This document shows positions 1 to 10,632 of a DNA stretch of 64,000 nt, in pieces. Position numbers and translations under genes: made by a program. Numbering within the stretch: position 1 is the first letter of the stretch; the number at the start of each line of letters is the position of its first letter. The DNA comes from Rosa chinensis (lineage: Eukaryota; Streptophyta; Magnoliopsida; Rosales; Rosaceae): assembly GCF_002994745.2 (NCBI RefSeq), contig NW_020126838.1, positions 123,257-187,256 of the forward strand. Direction: 5' to 3'. The notes beneath the pieces were generated by a model. That model did no database searches, had not been told where the DNA came from, and worked only from the letters and a program-made list of their open reading frames with translations.

Positions 1-1229
1 TCATTTTGGTGACACTACGGAGGCTACTCCCTCATTGAGGTTTAGGCCCCTATCGGCTACTCCCACATTGTGGTTTACGCACAGTCTATAGTATCTCTGA
101 GATCCAATTTGAACCCATCACCCAGGGTCTCAACCTAAGACACCACCTATATGCCCCTTACTCAGCTTGAAAAGAACTCATGTGTTAGACAGTTCTCCAA
201 ATGCTAATAAAAGCCGCCCTCAACTTCAAAAGACCTTAGAGAGGCACTAATGAAGGGTTAAGGCCAATATTAACAAAAGGGCCCTTATCTACTCATACGA
301 TTTTACACACTTATAACAATCAAGAATTTAACAATATTTACAATTAATTCTTTAAATTTCTTTTGTATAACAAGATTAGACACAATTTGTACAAAACTTT
401 CAAACAAACAAACGTCACACTTTGTACACTTCTTTTTTTTTTTTTTTTTTTTTTTTTTTTACGAAAATACTTACAAATATATGTTTTTCTTCCTTTTCTT
501 TACAATTATTCTCAACACTTAGGTACGGGAACAGTGAGTCTCGATGTGCAATGGGACTGAAACAGCTACCCTTTTCAAGACTATGTTTAATCCAATATAC
601 CTTAGTGAATCACAATATTTTCATTTGTTATATATATCATTGATTTCAAATTCAATTCCAAGCGGTAAATCAAGAGGACGTGCGGCCCAAGTATAGTCGT
701 CTAGACACAAAGTCCCTCCTACATCCTTTGGGCAACCTTACTGAGATGGCCAGGTAGGGGAGGGCGAACACAAGAGGTAGGATCCATTTTGGCATAGGCT
801 ACTCCCACATTGTGGTTTACGCCCATTTGCATGCACTTCTGAATCCAAGAACCCGTTATGAACGTTGTCCCCTTTCCTAGACACCATCCCACATAGGCTA
901 TACTTACTTGGATGAAAAAGATTCTAAGTGTGAAGACAGTTCAATGAATGTTAATAAAGACCGCCCTCAACCTTAAGGGACCTGGACTAGGTACCAATAA
1001 GGGGTTTAGGTCAATATTAATAAACACGACTTCACCTATTCCTTCTTTAATTTACAACTCACAATTAAAATTCGTATTCAATAATATAAATAACAACCTA
1101 AGTAATTAATTAACTAATTAACTAATTGACTAACAAATTATGAACAATTAACAAGAAATTTTTTTTTTTTTTTTCGGTCACAATATAAACAAACACATAT
1201 ATTCACATATTTAACAAGTGATTTTTCAA
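1..1229 (-). mobile_element. Leader of element E (Athila-type), 3' part outside window
   Basis: This is untranslated sequence between the PBS and gag, read on the minus strand. It matches the leader of element B (18680-19890) nearly base for base, including two related modules that each contain a segment reading 'ggcctaaaccc..., ttgagggcggc..., gtgggagtagcc' in sense direction. Long T runs sit at 427-460 and 1160-1174. The gag-pol of E would lie to the left of base 1. The small ORFs here come from the poly-T runs and are not genes. Confidence 0.85.
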
Positions 1230-1247
1230 TCCCCGGCAACGGCGCCA
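1230..1247 (-). other. Primer-binding site of element E (tRNA-Asp)
   Basis: The minus strand reads TGGCGCCGTTGCCGGGGA, an 18-base complement to the 3' end of plant cytosolic tRNA-Asp(GUC) including CCA. It lies 5 bases inside the LTR end at 1253, the expected place for priming minus-strand DNA synthesis. Confidence 0.92.
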
Positions 1248-1252
1248 AAAAT

Positions 1253-3558
1253 TGATGTCGCTTTTATCGAGCGACCAATTTAACCCTGAAATGTCATTAG
1301 TAGTACGTAATAAATAGGGATCGTTCTATTCCGGGGATTGAGGGTACACCTGTCATTGTCAAACAATTAAACAATTAAAATTAAAACAAAGTATAATATT
1401 TACAAAATATAGACATATTTACGAAAAGGGGGAGTTTTTGGTTTTTGGTTTTAATTTCCGAAAATAAAATCTAAGTTACCTAAATAATTAAAATGCAAAA
1501 ACATAAAAATACAAATGGAATGCAAGAACAAAGATCAAAGTCGAAACTCATGATTAAAATTAATTCAAGTTCATCATTGTTCATCATAGTCATGCAAGAG
1601 GAATTGATCATGTGAAACGTTCAAAAGCAAACAGTTTCCCATATTTTACTTTCAATGCTAATTTACCTAAGTGAAAGCACCTAGATTAATTCTATCAAAC
1701 ATGCAATCAAGCCCTAGAAAGCTAGTCAATCATGTCATGTTTAACGCAATAAACACCTAGAAAGGCTATCAACTCAAATGTGCAACTTAGTATGAAAAAG
1801 TCCACCTAATTGCAATCTTCTTTGATTAAATTCGGTTTTTGTACAAAACCTTTACTACTTATCGATTCAAGAACACAAAACCAAAAAGTTGATTCATGTT
1901 CTCAAATTCGTAGCAACAATCACATAAGAACCCTAAATGTTTCGAACCATTCAAGATAATCATACAAAAGATTTCTATCATGCAAATTTAATCAAACACT
2001 CACACAAAAGCAACCATAAATCGCAATATATGAATCTGAAAATTAACAATTCATCATAAAATTTCAGAAAACAATACTTGTTCATACATATGTGTCAACT
2101 AAGGCAAAACCAACGAAAATACAAAGCAAAGGTACAAGGAGAATCGGATTACACCGTGATGAAGATGAGATGAATGAAGTGATGATGTGGTCTCTTGAAT
2201 TTCGAAAGCAATCTTCAAGGTGGAGGGTGGATGGTGTGCACGGCTTGTCTTCTTCTTCCTTGGCCTTGCTTGCACTTCGTGGTTGCCCTAGAGGATGGAG
2301 AGGAGCACGGCTAAGCTAGAGAGAGTTTTCTGATTTTTTTCTCAAAGTATAAACGTAAAAGAATGGAACTTGGGAACTCCAAAACGTTGAGAAGAGGGGA
2401 GGTTATATAGGGGACGGCCAACTTACTCTCCAAGCCGTGTAAACCTTATGGAATTAATCTGAAAATTCCACATAATTTCCTCCAATAATATCTTGCCAAA
2501 TAAGCCCTATGAGGTGGTTCAACCAATCACAAAATTCCATTTAATTCCCTAAATAATCTTGCCGAAATTCCCTTGATATAATTCTGATTTTTGTAGTTCA
2601 ATTCGGCCAAACTTCCTTTAGGGAATTAAGGAATGTATCTAGACTTCTTTTGAGCTTTTCTTGGTCTCCACCTTTTTCTCTTTCCTTTTATTTCTCCCTT
2701 GAATATCTCCTTGCCGAATTCTCTAGGGTTTTCTTTTAATTCACACGGCAACTTCCTTCTTTTCCTCTTGGCTTGGACGGCTAGGTCTTCTAGGGTTTCT
2801 TCAAGTAGATTTTCTTTCCATAAAAATAGCCCTAGAAAATCTCCACCGAAATCTTCTTATTATTTTCTGATTTTTGGACGCCTCCTCCTTGTTTCTCTCT
2901 TGCAAATTCACGGCAAACATCTTTAAGGGCTAGGGTTTGCGTCACAAACCCTAATGTCATGGGCTTTGATGGGCCATTATCCAATTTGCCGAAAATCCAA
3001 AGAGTTCTTGGGCCTCGTTGCTTCATCTTCAAGCCTTCTCATTTTCCAACGCAAAACACATTATTTTTCCATTTCTTTTTCATGGTTGCGTTGGAAACTT
3101 GCTAGGGAAGCCTTCCTCCTTTCCGCAGGGTTTCCTGGTTGGACCAGGAAAACTTCTTCTCTTCATTTCTGCTCATTTCTGTGGCTCATTGTTCTTCATC
3201 TTTGCTCCCCTTGTAGTTCGCAAGCTCCTCTTTCCATTTATGAGTTCATTTCCACTTTCTAGCTCGGAGGTCCTGAAAATAGAAACTAGTAAGAAAAATA
3301 GAAACTTTCCTAAAAATGAAAAATGGCAACTTTCCTAAACTGAAAATGGGAAACTTTCTAAAAATGAAAAATAGAAACTACCGAAAATGGAAACTTACTA
3401 AAAATGATAAATAGAAACTACAAAAATAGAAACTTTCTACAAAGAGGAACTTTCCCAATCAAAGAATGGAAACTTTCCTAAACAGAGTTTTATTAAGGAA
3501 ATAACGCAGAAAATGTAGGGAAATGCAGTTAAAACGTCGCATTAAAATGCTCCTATCA
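1253..3558 (-). repeat. 5' LTR of element E (2306 bp)
   Basis: On the plus strand it starts TGATGTCGC and ends GCTCCTATCA, which in sense is TGATAGGAGC...GACATCA. It is next to the tRNA-Asp PBS. A TATA-like box (sense CTATATAA) lies at 2403-2410. The half nearest the PBS is nearly identical to the LTRs of element B, while 2950-3260 instead matches the LTR of element A, so the LTR looks mosaic. The right flank, CCCGG at 3559, is inside the LTR of element C; that 5-mer is the expected TSD, but the other copy is outside the window. Confidence 0.9.
2403..2410 (-). promoter_or_regulatory. TATA-like box in LTR of E
   Basis: The plus strand reads TTATATAG, so the sense strand reads CTATATAA in a GC-richer context. 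The same box is at the matching place in both LTRs of B (9467-9474 and 21070-21077). It is the likely core promoter for genomic RNA. Confidence 0.55.
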
Positions 3559-3641
3559 CCCGGACTGAACGATCCCTGCTTATCCTATACTAACAACTAC
3601 ATTTTGCAGGGTTAAATTGTGAGGCTATTTCAGCCGCATCA
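3559..3641 (+). repeat. 3' tail of the 5' LTR of element C
   Basis: Only the last 83 bases of this LTR are left, ending CCGCATCA just before the PBS. It matches, in reverse complement, the start of solo LTR F at 36543, so C and F are the same LTR family. The rest was separated by insertion of E and lies beyond the left edge. Confidence 0.85.
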
Positions 3642-3646
3642 ATTTT

Positions 3647-3664
3647 TGGCGCCGTTGCCGGGGA
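3647..3664 (+). other. Primer-binding site of element C (tRNA-Asp)
   Basis: It reads TGGCGCCGTTGCCGGGGA, the 18-base complement of the tRNA-Asp 3' end, 5 bases after the LTR end. Confidence 0.92.
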
Positions 3665-4752
3665 TTGTTAAAATCCCTAACACTTAAAGTGTCATCGATT
3701 TTGTTGTATATAGAATGCATGCTAATTTTTGTACTACACTTGTGGAATGGTGACAAATTGCAATTTCGGTTAGGCCAAGCTTTAATTGTGATTTAGTTTA
3801 AGTTTTATGAGTGTTACAAAATTAAGCATGTCTTTTATCATTGTTGTACAATTTGTAGAAGATGTTTTTTTTTAACCATATTGTAAATTGAATGTTTTTC
3901 ACTTAGATTTTTTTTTTTTTTTTTCAGTATATTGTAAATTGTAGAATGAGTTTTTTTTTTTAGTATGTTGTAAATTGTATGTGTTTCACTTAGATTAATA
4001 TACTTAGGTTATGAATTTAGCTAAATACTTAATTGTTGTAAGTGTGTAAAATCGTATGAGTAGACAAGGGCCCTTTTGTTAATATTGGCCTAAACCCTTC
4101 ATTAGTACCTTACTCAGGTCTCTTGAGGTTGAGGGCGGCCTTTATTAGCACTTGGAGAACGGTCTAACACATTAGTTAATTTCCCAGCTGAGTAAGGGGC
4201 GCATACGGATGGTGTCTTAGGTTGAGACCCTGGGTGATGGGTTCAATTGGATCTCAGAGATACTATAGAATGAGCCTAAACCACTATGTGGGAGTAGCCG
4301 ATAGGGGCCTAAACCTCAATGAGGGAGTAGCCTCCGTAGTATCACCAAAATGAGTTCTCCCTCTCACTTACCTCTTAATCTGGCCATTCTGCCTTCTGAA
4401 ACAAAGGAAAGAGACTTATGTCTGGGCGACTATCTCTATATCGTATCTCACCAATAGTAGTGGTTTCTATTGGGCTCGACTTACAACTTGGAATCAATTG
4501 AGATATTAACTATGTTTATAAAAAAAAAAAAAAAAAAAAAAAATGATGTGTGACCTGCTTAAGGTATATTGGATTAAACATGACTTTGTCGAGGGTAGCT
4601 GTTCTATAGTCCCATTGCACAAACGAGGTCCTCTGTTCCAGTACCTAAGTATGTAAATGTAAAAGTAACTTAGAAAGTAGGAAAGACATAATGTTTGTAT
4701 TTCGAACCTTGTATATGTTACTAACACTTGATTTGGTCTTAAAGGTCCATGA
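3665..4752 (+). other. Leader of element C
   Basis: This is untranslated sequence between PBS and gag. It has T-rich runs (3909-3924, 3951-3960), one copy of the leader module (about 4072-4480, against two diverged copies in A, B and E), an A run at 4521-4542, and a block at 4558-4740 leading to the gag ATG. No ORF here is supported. Confidence 0.8.
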
Positions 4753-5913
4753 ATGTCCACTGTCTCTGATAAGACTAAGGAGCTCTTTGAAAAATTGGAA
4801 CGTGCTAGGCAAAGGGCAGAACTCACTTTTTCAGACCGCCCTCCTCTAGAAAGGAGGGATTCTCAGGACTCTAGCTATTCAGGTTATAACTCCTCAACTA
4901 GATCAACCGAGGAGATCAACAAACCTGACCATTCTGAAGAAGGAGAAGAACAAGTCTTTGAAGAGGAAGAAGAGGAGGTCACTGAAGAGGACGTTGCAGA
5001 TACAGAAAAGGAAGAGCACACCCGTGTTGAGCAAGTACAGGCACCAATGGCTGAGACTATTAGGCAACTGTCTAATCCTACAGGTGGGGGTGCTGCGCCC
5101 TTATGCATTGCCTATCCAGAACCAGGAGAGGGGCTTAATGATGATTTTGAGTTAAAGAGTTGGTTTCTGCATCACCTACCCAAGTTTCATGGGATGAGTA
5201 GTGAAGACACCAACAAGCATCTCAAGGAGTTCGAGTTTGTCTGTGGGAGTATGTGCCCTAAAGGAGCTGATATCAATATCTTGAAGATGAAGGCATTCCC
5301 CTTTACTTTGGAGGACAAGGCCAAGACTTGGCTATTTGAGCTGCCTGCTGGGACTATCAACACTTGGGATAGGATGAAGGGCGAGTTCCTTACGAAGTAC
5401 TTTCCTGCCTCAAAGGTCACTGTTTTGAGGAAGCAGATTAGTGGAATCACGCAAGGACATGAGGAGAATTTCTGCAATTATTGGGATAGATTTAAGAGCC
5501 TTGTAGCATCATGCCCTAACCATGGGATGAGTGAGGGGTCCCTCCTTACCTATTTTTATGAAGGACTCACCGCTAATGAGCGTGGTCTGTTAGATGCTGC
5601 TGCTGGAGGATCCTTTATGGATAAGACACCTGCTGATGCCAAGGTGCTACTTACTAATCGTGCGCTAAACTATCAACAATATGAGGGGGTACTTGCCTCT
5701 CAACGGAGGGTACATGAGGTGTCCACTAACTCTGCTCTTGAAGACAAGGTCAACAAGATGTCTACTTTGCTGTCTCAAGTCTTAAACGTTAATGGAGGAG
5801 GAGCAATGGCTCAAGTGTGTGGGATGTGCTCGACTCAAGGGCACCCCACAGATAAATGTCCCCAACTTGCCTCTCCAGAAGAATGGGAATCTGTTAACGC
5901 CCTAGGGTATTAA
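4753..5913 (+). CDS. gag: Athila-type Gag of element C (386 aa, ended by an in-frame TAA)
   Basis: Gag is the structural protein that packages retrotransposon RNA in virus-like particles in the cytoplasm. The ATG chosen aligns with the Gag start of A at 54010. The N-terminal ~110 residues are acidic and low-complexity. Next comes the retrotransposon Gag domain (PF03732-like, about residues 120-300), with motifs such as FHGMSSEDTNKHLKEF, KYFPAS and [11 protein letters not shown]2CX4HX4C zinc knuckle has C356, C359, H364 and C369. The ORF ends at TAA 5911-5913; the same frame stays open downstream into protease and RT, and A and B have a Gln codon (CAA) at this position. The stop is therefore probably a point mutation, or less likely a read-through stop. 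Confidence 0.85.
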   Translation: MSTVSDKTKELFEKLERARQRAELTFSDRPPLERRDSQDSSYSGYNSSTRSTEEINKPDHSEEGEEQVFEEEEEEVTEEDVADTEKEEHTRVEQVQAPMAETIRQLSNPTGGGAAPLCIAYPEPGEGLNDDFELKSWFLHHLPKFHGMSSEDTNKHLKEFEFVCGSMCPKGADINILKMKAFPFTLEDKAKTWLFELPAGTINTWDRMKGEFLTKYFPASKVTVLRKQISGITQGHEENFCNYWDRFKSLVASCPNHGMSEGSLLTYFYEGLTANERGLLDAAAGGSFMDKTPADAKVLLTNRALNYQQYEGVLASQRRVHEVSTNSALEDKVNKMSTLLSQVLNVNGGGAMAQVCGMCSTQGHPTDKCPQLASPEEWESVNALGY

Positions 5914-8310
5914 GGAGGTCAAGGAGGCCCGAGGTACAACCCTTACTCAAATACTTACAATCCGGGGCTCAGAGACCACCCCAACTTTCGTTGGGCCAAC
6001 AATGATAACACCTTGCGACCACCTCAAGGCCCAGGTCAGAATTCTCAGCGCCCACCAGGTTTGTTTTTGAGGCCTCAGGTACCTCAAGCTTTTGGTATTC
6101 CCAATTCTGTCCCTCCACCTCCTGTTTCTAATACTTTGAATGCCCCTAATTATGATGAACTGTTGAAGTCCCTTGCTGCGGGGCAACAACAACTTAACAC
6201 GGCTACTCAAGCTTTGGTTGTAGGACAGGCAACCCATTCAAAGGATATTGCAGAGCTCAAGAATCAAATGGGCCAAGTGGTGGATTTCATGGGCCGGATT
6301 GCTGAAACAGGGAAACTTCCAAGCAACACAGTGCCTAACCCAAGGAATGAGCACGCCCAAGCCATCATCACTAGGAGTGGGCGCGTACTAGTTGACCCTC
6401 CCAGAGCCCACAAGAAGGCCCAAGCGGCCCATAATGAAGAAGAAGACGTTGTGGAGGTGTCTAAGAAGGATGTTGAGAAGGACCCAGCTACAACAAGGGT
6501 GGAAGTTGACTTGCCCCAAGCTGAGGCACCCGAAGGTACAATTCCTAACTCTAGTGGTTTAGTTAAGACTAACCCAGTTGTTTCTATACCTTTCCCAAGC
6601 AGGTTTGCCAAGACGAAGAAAGATAAATCTGATCAAGAGATCTTGGAAATCTTCAAGAAGGTTCAAGTGAACATGCCCTTGATCGAGTGCATCAAACAGG
6701 TGCCTAAATACGCCAAGTTCTTGAAGGAGCTATGCACCACAAGGAGGCAGACAAGAGAGAAGGAGGTGGTGAAAATGAGCGAAACGGTATCAGCCGTTAT
6801 CCAGAGGAAGCTACCCCCAAAGTTGAAGGACCCAGGGAGTTTTTCTGTTCCCTGTATCATTGGTGACACCAGGTTTGAAAATGTGATGTTAGACTTAGGG
6901 GCATCCATAAATGTTATGCCTTATAATTTGTATGTGTCCTTAGGTCTAGGCCCTCTTAAGAGGGATAATGTTGTCATTCAACTTGCTGATAGGTCTAACA
7001 AATACCCTCAAGGGTATGTTGAGGATGTTCTTGTGCAGGTAAACCATCTGATATTCCCTGCGGATTTCTACGTATTGGACATGGAGGAATCGCCCCTAAA
7101 TACCACTCCATTACTTTTAGGGCGTCCCTTTATGAGGACTGCAAGAACTAAAATCGACGTGTACAAAGGGACTCTCACCATGGAGTTTGATGGTGATGTT
7201 ATACGCTTCAACATTCTTGAAGCCATGAGGTACCCTGTTTCTGATTTGAAACCTTGCTTTGCTATTGATGTAGTTGATTCACTCGCGCAGGTTTTCTCTG
7301 AAGCAATGGTTGAGGATGAATTGGCTCTGACCCTAGAGGAGGGGGTCGGATATGATGAAAATGGGGAACCTATCCCCAAGGTTGAGTGGGATGTTGAGGA
7401 GCCTAGAGTGATCAAGACTGTGGCCTCACTGGAGGCTCAACCTATAAAGAGGTCAATTTCCTATTTGTCAATTCCAGTTTCTACTAATAAAATGCTACCC
7501 TCTATTGTTCAGGCACCCAAGTTGGAATTGAAGGTACTCCCTGAGCATTTGAAATACGCGTACCTAGGAGAAAATGAGACCCTCCCAGTGATCATATCAT
7601 CAACGCTGGAGGTAGAGCAAGAAAGAAAGTTGGTGGACGTGTTGAAGAAGCACAAGACTGCCATTGGGTGGACTCTGGCAGATATCAAGGGGATCAGCCC
7701 AACCACGTGTGTCCACCGGATCCTATTAGAAGATGGCGCCAAGCCCACAAGAGAAGCCCAAAGACGTCTACATCCGCCCATGATGAAGGTGGTTCAAGAC
7801 GAGGTGATCAAGTTGCTAGATTGTGGGGTGATCTACCCCATTTCTGATAGTAAGTGGGTCTCTCCTGTGCAAGTGGTGCCCAAGAAGTCTGGGGTGACAG
7901 TGGTGAAGAACGAGGAGAATGAGCTAGTGCCCCAGAGATTAGTCACTGGTCACAGGGTATGTATCGACTACCGGAAGCTGAATGCCACAACAAGGAAGGA
8001 TCATATGCCCTTGCCTTTTATTGACCAGATGTTGGAGCGCTTAGCGGGCCATTCCTACTATTGCTTCTTGGACGGATATAGTGGGTACAACCAGATCTGC
8101 ATAGCCCACGAGGATCAGGAGAAGACGACCTTCACATGCCCCTTTGGGACCTTTGCTTATAGGCGCATGCCCTTCAGCTTATGCAACGCACCAGGTACTT
8201 TCCAAAGATGTATGCTTTCCATTTTCTCAGAATACATTGAAAATATTATTGAAGTCTTTATGGACGACTTTAGTGTCTTTGGTAAAGATTTTGATACTTG
8301 TTTAGAGAAT
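5914..8310 (+). pseudogene. pol: Pol of element C: protease and N-terminal reverse transcriptase, truncated
   Basis: This is in the same frame as the Gag before it. The first in-frame ATG is at 6013, but the region would normally be translated as part of Gag-Pol. Numbering from that ATG, a linker covers about residues 1-210. An aspartic protease follows, with LDLGASINVMPY (catalytic D294) and a second-half motif LLLGRPF. Reverse transcriptase begins near [18 protein letters not shown] and contains [25 protein letters not shown] and the catalytic FMDD (residues 749-752; the F form replaces the usual YVDD, as is common in this group). Coding stops at 8310-8315 where the LTR of B begins; the ORF runs by chance to 8370 inside that LTR. 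The RT thumb, RNase H and integrase are not found to the right of B, so this copy cannot work alone. Confidence 0.85.
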
Positions 8311-8315
8311 CTAGG

Positions 8316-10617
8316 TGATGCGCTTTTGGGAAGCGACCAATTTAACCCTGAAATGTCATTAGTAGTATAAAGTAAGTAGGGATCGTTCTATTCCGGGGAT
8401 TGAGGGTACACCTGTCATTATCAAACAATTAAACAATTAAAATTAAAACAAAGTATAATATTTACAAAAATAAAACAAAATATATACATATTTACGAAAA
8501 AGGGGGGATTTTTGATTTTGGTTTTCTATTTTCGGAAATAAAAGCTAACTAAATAATTAAAAACGCAAAAACATAAAAAGATAAATGGAATGTAAGAACA
8601 AAGATCAAAGTCGAAACTCATGATTAAAATTGATTCAAGTTCATCATTGTTCATCATAGTCATGCAAGAGGAGTTGATCATGTGAAACGTTCAAAAGCAA
8701 ACAATTTCCCATATTTTACTTTCAATGCTAATTAACCTAAGCGAAAGCACCTAGATTAATCCTATCAAACATGCAATCAAACCCTAGAAAGCTAGTCAAT
8801 CATGTCATGTTTAACGCATTAAGCACCTAGAAAGGCTATCAACTCAAATGTGCAACTTAGTATGAAAAAGTCCACCTAATTGCAATCTTCTTTGATTAAA
8901 TTCGGTTTTTGTACAAAACCTTTACTACTTATCGATCCAAGAACACAAAACCAAAAAGTTGATTCATGTTCTTAAATTCGTAGCACCAATTATATCAAAA
9001 CCCTAAGTGTTTGCAACCACATAAGATTAAAATACAAAAGTTATCTATCATGCAAATTTAATCAAACACTCACACAAAAGCAACCATAAATCGCAATATA
9101 TGAATCTGAAAATTAACAATTCATCATAAAATTTCAGAAAACAATACTTGTTCATACATATGTGTCAACTAAGGCAAAACCAACGAAAATACAAAGCAAA
9201 GGTACAAGGAGAATCGGATTACACCGTGATGAAGATGAGATGAATGAAGTGATGATGTGGTCTCTTGAATTTCGAAAGCAATCTTCAAGGTGGAGGGTGG
9301 ATGGTGTGCACGGCTTGTCTTCTTCTTCCTTGGCCTTGCTTGCACTTCGTGGTTGCCCTAGAGGATGGAGAGGAGCACGGCTAGTCTAAAGAGTTTTCTG
9401 AATTATTTTCTCAAAGTGTAAACGTAAAGTGGGACTTGGAACTCCAAAACGTTGAGAAGAGGGAGGTTATATAGGGGACGGCCAACTTGCTCTCCAAGCC
9501 GTGTAAACCTTATGGAATTAATCTGAAAATTCCACATAATTTCCTCCAATAATATCTTGCCAAATAAGCCCTATGAGGTGGTTCAACCAATCACAAAATT
9601 CCATTTAATTCCCTAAATAATCTTGCCGAAATTCCCTTGATATAATTCTGATTTTTGTAGTTCAATTCGGCCAAACTTCCTTTAGGGAATTAAGGAATGT
9701 ATCTAGACTTCTTTTGAGCTTTTCTTGGTCTCCACCTTTTTCTCTTTCCTTTTATTTCTCCCTTGAATATCTCCTTGCCGAATTCTCTAGGGTTTTCTTT
9801 TAATTCACACGGCAACTTCCTTCTTTTCCTCTTGGCTTGGACGGCAAAAGATATTCTAGGGTTTATCTCTTGATGAATTTCCATAAAAATAGCCCTAGAA
9901 AATCTCCTTTTAATTTCTGATTTTCCACGTCATTTTCCTTGTTTCTCTCTTCATTTTGGACGGCAAACATCTCTAGGGTTTCTTCATTGCGTCACAAACC
10001 CTAATTGCATGGGCTTTGTGGGCTTTTGATCCATTTGCCGAAAATCCAACAAGTCTTGAGAGTTCTTGGGCCTCCATGCGCCACCTTTGTGCCATGTCAT
10101 CATCTAGAGTCTTCAAGAAGCTTCTCTCCTGCCATGTCACTTCATTAATTCGATCTCCATTCATGGTTGGCTCAAGAGTCTTGTTTTGGCAAGCTTTCCT
10201 TTTCTGGACAGGGTTTCCTGGTTGGACCAGGAAAGCTTCATTTCTTCATTTCTGCTCATTTGTGCTTCCCTTTGTACTTCATCTTGTCTCCCTCCAACGT
10301 TGGCTAGCTTCTCTCTCCATTTGTGAGCTCGTTTCAGCTCATTTGTGACAAGGACCTGAAAATAGAAACTAGTAAGAAAAATAGAAACTTTCCTAAAATG
10401 AAAAGTGGGAAACTTTCTAAAAATGAAAAATAGAAACTACTAAAAATGGAAACTTACTAAAAATGATAAATAAAAACTACAAAAATAGAAACTTTCTACA
10501 AATAGGAACTTTCCCAATCAAAGAATGGAAACTTTCCTAAACAGGGTTTTATTAAGGAAATAACGCAGAAAATGCAGGGAAAAGCAAGTAAAACGTCGCA
10601 TTAAAATGCTCCTATCA
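8316..10617 (-). repeat. 3' LTR of element B (2302 bp)
   Basis: It is bounded by TGATGCGCTTTT on the left and GCTCCTATCA on the right, next to the PPT. It is very similar to the right LTR; an antisense 110-residue ORF (10016-10348) is identical in both. The outer ~25 bases differ (TGATGCGC... here, TGATGTCGC... there), which is unexpected for two LTRs copied from one template. Confidence 0.9.
9467..9474 (-). promoter_or_regulatory. TATA-like box in 3' LTR of B
   Basis: The sense strand reads CTATATAA, at the same position as in the 5' LTR. Confidence 0.5.
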
Positions 10618-10632
10618 AATTCCCCCACACTT
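10618..10632 (-). other. Polypurine tract of element B
   Basis: In sense the sequence reads AAGTGTGGGGGAATT directly before the 3' LTR. It is the RNase H-resistant primer for plus-strand DNA. Confidence 0.85.

Noticed and set aside
363..643. ORFs with poly-Phe tracts in the leader of E
   Set aside because: They are produced by a T run in an untranslated leader and are not conserved in the leader of B.
1230..1247. Possible tRNA-Asp gene fragment (also at 3647, 19891, 30849, 52266)
   Set aside because: Only the 18 terminal bases match, always next to an LTR end, so these are primer-binding sites. No cloverleaf is present.
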